DNA of 64,000 nt. It comes from Ophiodon elongatus. Lineage: Eukaryota; Chordata; Actinopteri; Perciformes; Hexagrammidae. Position 1 is the first letter of the stretch; each line of letters starts with the position of its first letter. Below the pieces are notes generated by a model. It was given only the letters and a program-made list of their open reading frames with translations, ran no database searches and had not been told where the DNA came from. Location: contig JACSYO010002116.1 of NCBI GenBank assembly GCA_016806645.1, positions 7,305,923 to 7,369,922 of the forward strand, in the 5' to 3' direction. A program made the translations under genes and the position numbers. Shown piece by piece: positions 40,101 through 52,602 of the stretch.

Positions 40101-43100
40101 GTGGTGAAGTGCAAAGAGTGCAAAGTCTGTTTGGTGGCCTGGACTCAGCCAGCAAGTGAACGAAATGGTGCTCAAATGCTAGACATGCATAAAGGTGCGA
40201 CAAAATCACAAAGACCCACTCGTGACATCAGAACGCCCTGAGAGACCATGGCAAAAGTTTGGGGCGGACCTATTTGCCTTGGGAAGCAAATATTATCTGG
40301 TTGTCATTGCTTATTTCCCAAGGTATGTTGATATTACACCACTGTCTCACACCAGGTCCACAAACATCGTTGACCCTTTAAAAATACATTTTTGGCCGCC
40401 AGCTTTGTGTGGGTTCAGCAATGTTACCAGCAGCCCAAGGTTTCTGCAGAGTAACCGGGAGGCGGAACGGGCAGTCCAGACTATAAAGAATCTACTGAAG
40501 AAGGCAGGAGACCCCTGCCTGGCTCTGTTTGCTTATAGAGCCACACCACTCCAGAGTGGTTGTAGTCAAGCTCAGCTCATCATTAGGAGACGTCTTTGCA
40601 CCACAGTGCCAATTCTTCCTTCTCAGCTAGACCCTGCACTGCCTGACAGCGTCACATTTGCTTGGAAGGAAAAGGAGAAGGGGATATCAGATGCTAAGAA
40701 CTACAATAGGAGTCACTGTGTCAAAACTCTCAGGGTCTTGTCACCAGGAGAACGGGTTTGGGTAACTGATGCAAAGACATCTGGAACTGTGCTTCAGAAA
40801 CACTCCAATCGCCAGCACCTGATACTTCTACATGAGATGGAGGTTCTCCATCACAGCAACAAACTCTAGAGCAAACTCCTGAGCAGACTCTTGTGTCACC
40901 TGCTGTGGTACCGCAAGTCACACCTTCAGAGACTCCTACACTCAGATCATAGTTATACCTAGTAGGCGTAACCTGTGAACTGGTAAATGAAAAAGAAAAA
41001 GTATATGTGTAAAGAAAAGTTATGTAGTTTTCACTTGTACTGTTTGAAGAAAATTAATCCAGCCTATGTTAATGTTTCTAAAAGAGTAGTTTTAAGCACT
41101 TGTGAAAATATTAGGAATTGTAAATGCCTAAGTATGTTTGGTTAAATAATCACGGAAGTGGCTATGTTAACAATGTTCTTCTTTACAAAATTTAGATTCA
41201 ACAAAAGAGGCAGAATAATCCTCTGAGGTCTGAGGAGACAAAGGCAGTCTACCCTTTGTTCTCTAGAAAGGGGAGATGTGGAATTTGTTCTAAATGTATG
41301 TTGGTACATATATGTTCATAACATTATTGATTGATTACTATAGGAAGCCTTACATATAAGAACTTCAGACCCAAGGGGATATAGGTGAGACATGGCAACC
41401 TGAGGGGAAGTCGGCATTGTTTGAGTAATGTGCAGGCCAGGGGATTCTAATGAAGAGTTGCAGTTAAGAGCAGTTTGTTCTCATGTACATTATGTGTTTC
41501 TTTGAAAACACGACAGCTATCCGCTCGGTCTCGTTGTCTCCAGGGAAGTGAAGAAAAGTTCGGTTGTTAACGTTATTCACCATTCATGTTGCGTTAGCAA
41601 GTTATATCCATGATCCACTTTCTGCCCCCTTGCTGACAACATGTTGGACTGCAGAGCCATGAGGGAGCTGCTGATACACAAAGGGCTGTTTGGTTGTTTA
41701 TTCAAAGTTTATTAATCTTGAACAGGTCCAAATTGCACTGAATTAGAAAAGCACTCCATGTTGTCCCCAGCAACATATCCACTAAGTTTGAAGTAGATCG
41801 GAGGAGTGGTTCTCGAGATATGCAAAGGACACAGAAAGATAAAGATTCCTTGCTTTAAAGTTAGATTATGTAATTAGTAATTCAAATGTTAATTAATGTT
41901 AGGTCTATAAAGTGTATTTACAAAATATAATAATCTCACATAACAAATCTCTCCTTATGAGACAACATATTTTTTTCATTTATCACTGCAGTGCACTTTT
42001 GTTGAAAAATGATGATGGTGCAAGCCATGTTTGGTTGGAATGAGAGCATTTTTAATTAATTTACCACATAAATGGACCTGTACTTGTATCGTGCTTTTCT
42101 AGTCTTCCGACCACTCAAAGCGCTTTCACACTACATGACATCATTCACCCATTCACACCCATTCACACCCTGATGGCAGTGGCTAAGGTGCCATCAGGAG
42201 TAGCTAACATTCATACAACATTCACACACCGCAGGCACAGCTACGGGAGCAATTTGGGGTTAAGTGTCTTGCCCAAGGACACATAGACATGGGCTAGCGG
42301 AGCCGGGGATCGAGCTGCCAATCCTCTGATTTAAGGACGATCCTGCTCACCACTGAGCTACAGTCGCCCCATAAGTTAGGCAAGAAGCAATTTTTGTCTG
42401 AATTATGAAAAGACACGCAACAATACTCTATCCAATCACCAAATAAGCATACAGGCAAGGTATTTAGGTCCCTTTACTTTGTGTGATCAAGTATTACATT
42501 GACATTTCAACAGCATCCAACAAAGAAGTTAAAAGAACCGTGAGAAATATGCAGATCTAATGGCCAAGTATTTATGCAAGGCTCCTACTGAAGTGAAATA
42601 TGAAAGTTTTAGTTTTTTTACAGAAATAACATGATAGTCTAAAAAGACATCGACATGAACATCAAAACCTATGAGTTTCTAGACACATATTCTCTATTGT
42701 AAAGAAATGAGAAAACTCCTACTAAGTCAGAGCCATTCTACTCCTATTCCTCTAGCTGCAGAAAAAAAAGCACCCACAAAAGTGGCATGAATTTGAATAA
42801 TTATATCTGCCTGGGAAGCCGAGTTCACCTGTGACAAGGGAAGAAATGTGATGCCGCAGAATTCTATGTGTCATCCTCGTTGATCTTTGACTGTGTGAGA
42901 ATGAAAATTACTCCAACAGTGAATGCTAAGCAATTTGGGATTCAACCAATAATGTACCCACCCTCATAAATGACCACGGGAGCGATAGGAGTCTGCCACT
43001 CTTAAACTTTAATCGTAGTAGAATTGCCCCGGACATCCCCAAAGGAAAACTTTCAGACATCAAAAAACAAGCCAGCAACAAATATGTCCTCCCCAAATGA

Positions 43101-46100
43101 AAAATGACAAAGCCCCTCCCTGCACACTGCCCTTTGTGAAATGATATGGTTGCACAGGGCATTTCGGTAGTGCCTTTTTGTCTTGCTATAAGAGAGTATA
43201 ATGGAGTGCTACAAACGGTAGTAGATTTAATTTAAAACAAGATTTAATGTTTCCAGAAACAAAAAACATACTTTAAAAGTTGCTATGTTATGTTTTGAGC
43301 ATTTCACATCTACTATTATACAAGTTGACTGGAAAAAAACAATACAACGTAACATCATTACGTTGAGAAAATCTACATAACTATTAATAGCGCGCTTGAA
43401 TATGCTCATTTTCAAGAAAGTTCTACTCTGTATGTTTCACGTTTATGGCAGTTGGTATGGATTGTTCTGGTCATTTTAGTGCAATCTTGCTCTACAACAG
43501 CTACTCTACAAAGGAAAATGCGATCCATTCAGTTACGTCTACTATCAGAACAGGCTGATAAACTCTTGATTAAATATTCACAATGTCTTTCATCTCTTTG
43601 TTGGGGATGATTAGCGAAATGGATGTGGTGTAAAACCATTGAGCAGCTCTCCTCTGTGGCTCAGAGAGAACTGGGAATAGAATCAAGAAAGCCTGAAATT
43701 CCTTCACAGGGTTTCATCCTGATGTTTGAAATATACTGTATGTATTTTTTATTTATTGACATATATGACCTAAATTGAGTCGATACTGGAGTGGACACAA
43801 TATAGAGTTAAAACATTTAAGCTGTAGCCACAGCTGTGTAGACCACCCACCAGTGGGCTTTTAATGTAATTTAAAATAACTCTCCACATTGTTGAGCATG
43901 TTGTTTTGTACTCAGCCTTCTAACTACGAGCAATTATGTCATAATAAAAACTTCAGTGCATTGAAGCTGAGCATGGAACAATATCAAGAAAGCGAACTAC
44001 TTATTTTCATAGTACAGTGCAATGTTGAACAGAGGTGTCGTACCACTTCTTCCTGTCAACAATGTTGCATTGGTGCAAAAATGAAAGCAAAAGGCAAATG
44101 CTTTCCCCTTTCTGCTGTCATCAGAACAGTGCTCGAGATGACAATAAGATTGGTGGGTTGAAAATAAGAGTGTGTGTGAGATGTGGAAGAGGCGAAAAAT
44201 TAGAAAGAAAAGATGGTGTTGAGTCTGTTTTACAATGATATCAGGCAATTTGCATTTTCCCTGTGTGGTCATTGTAGCTTGGATTATTTACAGTTAAATA
44301 CAACTACTGCCCTACACTGCATAGATGCTGACGGCAAGTTCAAGCAGCTGTATTCAGTGTTGCCAACCATCATCCAGGAAAGAAGGTATTCACTGCTCAA
44401 ACAAGACTAGATGATGTCATGCACTCATTTGCATATGAATAAAATTGCTGAACCGATCAAGAATAAATAGAGGCAGAGCTCAGCAGCAGGCCCTCTCTCA
44501 TTTCTCCCACTGGCTTGGCTTACAGGCTGTAAGCCTGTGTATGGAGACAGAGGATAAGCTGTGCATGGGAAAGCATTGTGATCAGACCTATTTGGATGAG
44601 ACAAGCAAGTAGTGCAAATGCATGTGGATCAGGTTTAACATTTGGTACCAAATTTGTTGCCAAATGCTGAGAAGTCAACTGTTTTCAAAACTACAACTGT
44701 AATCAAAAAGGATAGCAACATTTTCTGCTTGTGGCTTTAAAGAAAGAAGGTGTTCTGGTGGCTTTAAAGAAATGATTTCACCTGGGGATATATCTAAATT
44801 AATTGGCTAAATCTAGTGACAAGCGTGGGAAGTTAATAGAGGTCATTGCTTTTCATTATTGAATTATCTAACGAAGTGGCAACCATCTGACTCTAGTTGA
44901 GTTTCTGCAGTTTCTGCACTGTACACATACATACAACATAAACACATTTGCATACTTGTTGGTTGTGTGTCTAAGCTGGGATCTTTTGAAATGCTACAAG
45001 AAATCAATATTAGTTGGATACATTGATTTTGATATGGACACAATTTCTATTTATTGCTTTGACGAGCAAGATGTAAAATTCTATTCTATACAATAGTTGA
45101 CTTGATTCTCTAATGTACTTAAGTATTTCATTAGGTATTTTATCATTGTTTAAACATGGTTAAATCTAAGCTTTCTAATAAGAACTAGTTTTTTTTAAAT
45201 GGTACCATAAATTAATATTTAATGATTGTACTGCTGAATATCATTTAAAGTCATTTGAATCATGTGTTGAAGTGTGCAGGTGTGCATTTTATTTTAGCTA
45301 TTCAATTTTAATAGTCATGGATCCATTGATGGGGTCATTGATCCAAGTATGCTTAACAAGGCCTCATCCTGCATAAAATATCTTTTTTTATTTAAGTGAA
45401 GAAGTATTGCACTATGTGCAATGCAACCCATACTAGATCATAACAATTGTTAAAAAGTATAAGAAAAAGACTGGGTCATTCAGAAGGTGTAAAGTTTCTC
45501 TACTGTACGCAGTCAAGATTAGAGGATCTCAGCCACTTACGGTAAACGTCCTGCAACCATTTGCTGAAATGGCCACTTTCCACAGCAGACTGAATATCAA
45601 AGGTTAATGATCCTAAATCTCTCTGTGAACTATGTATAAGTGATCTACAAAGTGCCATGGATGGTAACATATATTTTGCCCATTTTTGCATGGTCAAAAC
45701 TATAGCTCACTGTATGTCAGACTGTGTGTATATACATATACATATATATCTATATATACATCTATATATATATATCTATCTATATATAGATAGATATATA
45801 TATAGATAGATATATATCTATCTATATATACACAGTCTGACATACAGTGAGCTATAGTTGTTATTTAGCATAAAACTACGTGTTTGTGCGGACTTAAAGA
45901 AGGAAGAAGGAATGCTTATTTATTCTTGCATGATTGAAACTCAAATACATTACATACAGTCGGAATAAAAATGACAATCAATATCTCAATGTTTATGTTC
46001 AAAATATTTAAATATGTTTCAGAATAGCTGAATATGTGATTGCTATTTCTGTGTATCATTTTCTTAAGGAAACAGCTGTTTGAAACCCAACACTGCCGAC

Positions 46101-49100
46101 ACACTGGACAATTTTCTTTGTTGACGTGGCTGACATCTTGACACAGGTCAGGGACTTCACCATTCTGGAGGTGAGTGACGTACTCAGGCTGTCTGAGGGG
46201 CAGCGATGCAAAATATACAAAGGGCACCAGCTGCACGTGATGGGGCACCAGCATGCAGAAACTAAATGAGAGAGCACTTAATCACGTTTTTTCCACTGAA
46301 AGTGTATTCCACCTCCCCACCCCCCATTGCCAGAGGTGCAGAAGGAACCAGGGCATTACAGTTGGTGAAATGTCTGATGTAGTGAGCTTTCATTGCACTT
46401 CTGTATTACCATAGATTAATTCTCTGATCAATACTGATGATGAGAGCTTCTGGACGGACAAGCTTTCACAGGGTTTTTATCAAAGACACCATGACATGCA
46501 ACCTTGTTTTGAGATCCCATTGAACAGAATGAAAGTGGGAAGCACTGAGCCCTGCTCACATTTAAACGTATTCAAATCAGTGAATGTGCACACTACACAC
46601 ATTGTGTTCATCTTTCAGGCAGATGATTTAAGCACCCAGCTGTCAGAAGCCAACAATACTTTTTGCACTCAACCTGGGATCACGTTAGATAGTGTACCCG
46701 TATATGTAGCCTACTGTAGGCCATCTATATTTTTCCTTAACCTAATAAAGTAGTTTTATTGCTAAAACCTCAACAAATTACGACTGAAAAGCAAAAAGCC
46801 TTTCGGCTAGCTAACTATTGCTAAATTAATTTACATATTCAACTTGGCCAGGTGTAACTAGCTGAATAGCTTCCGTGTGCAAATTCTTACCTGAGTCCAA
46901 ATAGACACAATTGTTTTTATTTTGTTCATGTTTTTTTCTATTAACTCAATTCTTGTTTATAGGCTTTTGAAGATTCACTTGCATTCTTTACTTAATTTTT
47001 TTTATATATATTTCATATATATTACTTTTTACATCCTGATCTATGAAAACAAGGCTAAGAGTAAAAATCGTGGTTAATAACATAGATATCATGTTCAAAA
47101 CTGATTACAAAAAGTAGTTTTAAGACAATTATAATGACTTTGCCAATACAATATTAGAGAATAGAGAGGAAAGTAGGAGACGTATCATACCGGATTGTGA
47201 TTGGCGTCCATCTGTCATTATTGATGTTCTGGCCTGCTGCTGCATTCACAACATGACTGCCACCGCATCCAAGTTCAGCGACAGGGCTTCCATCTTGAAG
47301 GAACACATGAAGGAACTGATCCCCAAAGTTTAGCTGCTGAGCTGAAATGGTAAGAAAATTGTTTAATAATGAGTCTGTTTCCGTGGTGCCAAATTCAATA
47401 CATTTTGTTAACAAAAATATGAAATTACTTCAGGGTTAACGCTCACCATACTGAACAGAGAAAATGAGTCCCCTCGGTGTATGTGAACATTAAATAAAAA
47501 TGTTTCAACAAGATGATGGGGAAGGTTAGGAAGAGACAATTGTTTGACATAAGTAACTATATTATGCTCAGGGTAAATCCCAATCCATCTGTCCCACTAG
47601 GCAGCAAACAGAAATGCTATATTGTACTAAAATGAGCAGGTGTAACTCAAAGGAAGCTAGACATACCAAGCTAGTAGAACCTGATTAATATCAGTGTGTT
47701 GACCACAAGACCATACTTGCTGTGATCAATAAAATAAAAAACAGGAGGTTTCCTGCCTGCCAACAAATTACATTGCACAGCAAAAGGGTATGCCTTTGCC
47801 AAGACAGGAGTTTACCAAGACCGTATTCACATTGTTGTGAACTCCACCTAATACACTAGTAGACAAACAGGGAACAAAGAGTGCAAGGCTTCCTCCCTAT
47901 AAGAATAATTCATAACACTGAACTGCCCCAGACTATGAATAGTTGATTAGGCTGAGTCATCACTGAAAAGATAGCGAAGGCCTGACCCACCCACTTTGGC
48001 TCTTAAGAAACCTATGGTTGAAACGTCTATGGATACTAACCATCCACTTTGTCAGACTCCCCATTGAGTTACATTTTTTCACAAGCGTTTATGGCTGTGG
48101 CATTCATGCAGCTATCTTCAAGTATGGATTGTCTTGGGTTAGCAGAAGGCTGTTAGTTTTCTACCTCAAAAGGGAAAGATCCACTTCTGTCCACTTAAAT
48201 AGACTTGTTCCAGTAGGGTGATGTGGTAACTGTGATCTGCTGATCTTGTCATTAAAGTTTCTTGCATCCCACAAGGGAGGTGAAAGGTAACGAGCAAGAG
48301 GCTTTCCGCCTAACAGAAGTTACTTCCACCATGATTGACAGGTAGGTCTGATCCTGCCTGGCTACGAAGAGGATGGTCACCAGGTGCTGCTTGTGATGTT
48401 GCATTATTAGATATGCCACTTCTCAAACTCAAGTACAGTATATCACAAATTCTCTTGCAAGTGAGACAGTGCAGAGGGGGAGCAACAGACAGCAGCATCA
48501 TTAATCCTTCCACATGGGCTACAAGGGTGTTCTGGAGGGAGGTAGAGAGGGGGTGCACATCAGTCCCTCCCGTCTGTCGAAGAAGACATGACAAGACAAG
48601 CAACATAAGAGTACAGCTATGTAAGGGAGACAGAGATAATAGAGAGAGCTTGCAACTCTTGTGCCGCTGTCCGGCAAGGCATGGTTTTGGATCAGAAGAA
48701 ATAACAGCAATACTGCCCTGTTAAAGACACTTCAAATGTTTCAGGGTTTTTCAGTAAGACACATATCACAGCTGGTTTAGAGACATTGACAGGGAGCCAA
48801 AAATCCAGTGAGAGCTACCGAGTAGGAGCAACATTGACCCCTTGGATTTCACAGTGACAATTGAGCCAGGCTTCAGGAAGAGGGGAGGCTGGTGTAGCTC
48901 GCTAGGCTTGGACAGCGCTGTGTGGGCTGCAGAGACAGCCTTCACAATGTGTGTGTGCCATCTCTCATGAAGTAATGGCATGGAAGGAGGATTTGGACAC
49001 TACAGGAAAACGGCGCAAAAGCTCTGCTTGTTGTTTCAGGGCTGCATTGCAGCCGATATGAGAGCTCTGAATAATTCCTCCAGGGCAAGAAGGGCATCCA

Positions 49101-52100
49101 GAAAATCCCTGTCTCTTTGTCAGTGGGAGGCTATGCTGAGCTTAATATGCTGCACTCTGATAATGCATTTTCTAAGCCGACTTGGAGGTCCTCCCTGTCC
49201 TACGACTCAACAGGGATGCACTTCACAGAGCCATATTACTAACTGCTGTTGCCGAATGGACCACAGGAGAAATTATCTTGCTCAGATAATCCACAGTTTC
49301 CTCACGCTTATTCTGTGGAAGGGAAGGACTTCTACTCTGTCACAAAGTAGCAGCAGCAGGGAGAAAGAAGGTACTCAAAGTCGCTGTGGTGTGAAAATAT
49401 ATTTTCAAAATGTGTTTATTTTCCTGCAGCATTTGGTTAGATTTCATTATTAGTGTGAGACCTCAGCGGTATGAAACAAGTTCTTAAAACAAGTTCAAAA
49501 ACCTAAATGTAATGCTGAGTCATGTTTGCAACATGAAGAAAATTGCTCTATGATAAAAAAAAACATTACATAGGAGGGTTCTTGTCAAAGGCAGATGAAA
49601 AAAAACCTCTTGTCGGTTAACTATGCAAGACAGTGGGCTGATTCCAGCTTATTCAAAATGCCTTAACAAGAAATACAAAATGTTATCACATCTCACAGTC
49701 TCTGTATTCGCTTGCTATTCATTTTTTTACTGATTATAAAATGTAACCTCTTGTCTGTGGCCTTGCCCCACAGTGCATCGCTGACATGCATGTCATTATT
49801 AGGACATCAGAACTTTAAGGTTATCTGGTACAGCGCCCTTGTTTTTTCCAAGGGTTATTAGAAGTTGAAAAATATGTTTAAATTAGCTCAATGGTTTAAA
49901 TCACATAAAACCCTTTCCCATACCTTGATGAGCCTGGTTTTTGTAAATGCTGTTTTTGATATAAAAAAAGATGGTGTTGTAGTGGACTACATTATATTGA
50001 AAGGTGTTTATTTTGTCCTCCTTATAGACAGACAGACAATACCTACATACATGCGAGATATCCATTGATTTGTCACATTTTTAAACCCTGTATTTGACTG
50101 GTGAATATAATACCATATGATGGCGCGAGTAGGGGCTACTGAAAATCTCTAATATTTTTTTTTGTCTTTAGTTTGTGGCATGAAAGGAGGACATCTGGAG
50201 ATTTGTGCGAATTCAAAGAAATACAGCTTTATATACCAACTTTGACTTCCCTGTCTCAAACTATTATTTTTGACAAAATCTTTTTTTTGTTTGTTGTGTG
50301 TAAGAGAGATTTTTCCAAAAACATTTCTCCGATGTGAGAGCTTTTTCAGGAAAGCTTGAAAATATAATGGAAACATGCATGAAATGTTGTGTTATACTGC
50401 AAACATAGTATGACCACCAGAGACTGACATATAATCATCTATCATTATTATTGCTAGACTACAGATACAGTTGAGACTTGAGAGTTAATGAATGCAGCAG
50501 CAAAGACAATAAAAAAAAAATCACATACGCAATTTCATTCTGCAACAGTGAGTCTTTTCAAAGCAGTTGTTCCCACTAAGCACCATAACTCATTTGTTGA
50601 CAAATATGATCTATTTACCATAGATTTCAATGTTGCCCATCTTTTATTTTTCTATTTTTCTTCTGTAGGATATTGTTCCCCGCTGTCCCCATGGCCCTGT
50701 TACTCTGCACCGAGCCTAACAGAGCGTTCGTCCTTTTGTCAGTGCCTGTCACCTGTTCTCCCTCTTGCTCTCCCTCTCTCTCCACCTTCTTGTATTTCTT
50801 CTTCTCGATCTGACAATTGAAGTCCAGAGGGAGACTTGCATGTTTGCTTCAGGGAGAGGTGTAAGAAAGGGAGTGGAGAATAAGGAGCAGGTCTGGCGAA
50901 GAGATTCTCTCCATCTCAATGCTTGTCTTTTGGTTCTCTTCTGATTAACTTTGTCTGTTTGATCTCTGGAGTTTTCTTTTCAGTTCCTCTGATGTGAAAA
51001 AGATGGTGCACTATGAGGCAGAAAGCTTTACTAGATAAAAGGCACTGTGCCCTCTATATATGCTTTCTGAACATTCATCTCTTTTCATGACAAGGCTCAC
51101 AGTCTGCTCTCTGGCTTCCGTGTGCAGAGGCAGGGAAATATTGTAAATATGGTTATGGATTAGAGTAGGTTTAATTGAACTGACCAACTTAAAATGATGA
51201 ATTCCATTATCCAATTTAGGGTTGCTGGTGCCGATCCCAGCTGACATTGGGCGAAGGCAGGGTTCACCTTGGACAGGTTGCCAGTTCATCACAGGGCACA
51301 TATAGAGACAGACAACCATTCACACCCCACGCGTAATTTAGATTCTCCAATTAACCTAAGCTGCATGTCTTTGGACTGTGGGAGGAAGCACCCGGAGAGA
51401 ACCCACGCTGCCACGGGGAGAACGTGCAAACTCCACACAGAAGGACCACCCTGGATCGGGGATCGAACCCAGGCCCCTCTTGCTGTGAGGTGACAGCGCT
51501 AGCCACGACAACACCGTGCAGCCCAAGATTATGAATATGTTTTCTTATTCACTTTACAGTTAACATGCAATCCAGTGACGATGGATGTCACAGCAGACAT
51601 TATTTTTCAAACTAATCTACGGAGTAAATCTATGAAGACCTAGACAAGCAGCGACTTAAGATCAACGCGACCAGATAACGGGTGGCAGTAGATATATGAG
51701 GCACCAATATGACGGGGTGGAGGTGAAGCGATTTTGCTAGCTTGACATCAAGCACAATCTAATTCACTTGACACGTATCACATCTGATAACTAACTTCAG
51801 GCATTTTTCCAATGGGAACTTCCTCTAGCCTAGCTCCACTGAGATGCTCTTCCTCTCTCTTTGGTGAGTTACATTTATCTCCCAAATTCTAAGCTCCAAA
51901 ATAAAACTTCAATATGCAGGAAAAATTACTTTTAACTTTTCATAATGTAAGAGAGATTACACACAACAAAGAATTGTGTCTCAATATAATATACTTTTAT
52001 ATTATAAAAGTATATTGATAATGTCCATGTTTATTAGTACAGGTTTGAAAGGCAAATCCATTTTCCGATGTTTGCTATTCACATACACTGCACACATGGG

Positions 52101-52509
52101 GATATGAAAATTGCTACTGAGAACACAAAGGGAAGAACTTGGATGAAGCAAGTGTCAAAAGTGTCAAAAGCTATGCACTTTATATGAAAGACTAAATACA
52201 CTAACAAAATTATGTTATTTGTTGGTGTGTTTAGTCTTTCATGTAAAGTGCATGGCTTTTGACAGTTGAAAGGTGCCCTCAATCAAGTGTTGAAAAGCAT
52301 CTAGGAAGAAGAACATGACTGAGAAATATACTGCTGTATTTTTTTTGTCCATGTAATGTGCTGTTTTTCCAAAAACATTCCAAAGCAAATATTAATTTAA
52401 GTACTTGGTAGTGTACGTTTGACAGTTTGAAGTATGCCCTGAATAATGTCTCCTAAAATTTCCAAAATTAGAACCAATAAATTCCCCAAGAAATGATTAA
52501 CAGGCTAGT

Positions 52510-52602
<93 letters not shown>

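Larger units (their letters stand above)
37348..41600 (+). mobile_element. degenerate Ty3/gypsy-type LTR retrotransposon
   Basis: The order gag - zinc knuckle - protease - reverse transcriptase - RNase H - integrase is characteristic of Ty3/gypsy (Metaviridae-type) elements. All parts lie on the plus strand, antisense to eys, and every part is broken by stops or frameshifts. A polypurine tract (AGAAAGGGGAGATG, 41265-41278) is followed by what looks like the 3' LTR starting TGTGG. I see no matching 5' LTR between the hAT element and gag, so the left end seems truncated. The right limit is estimated. Confidence 0.85.
31263..47190 (-). other. eys: eys intron (15.9 kb)
   Basis: Main landing site of mobile DNA: the inverted repeat copy at 35.6 kb, the hAT element, the Ty3/gypsy element, two common teleost repeats at 41.7 and 42.1 kb, AC and GA runs and a 162-bp palindrome. 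No host exon was found in it, and the flanking exon phases fit without one. Confidence 0.7.

Noticed and set aside
48335..49453. Plus-strand frames of 129 and 157 codons
   Set aside because: GC-richer intron DNA; no domain, no start or splice context, Cys/Ser/Arg-rich random-like composition.
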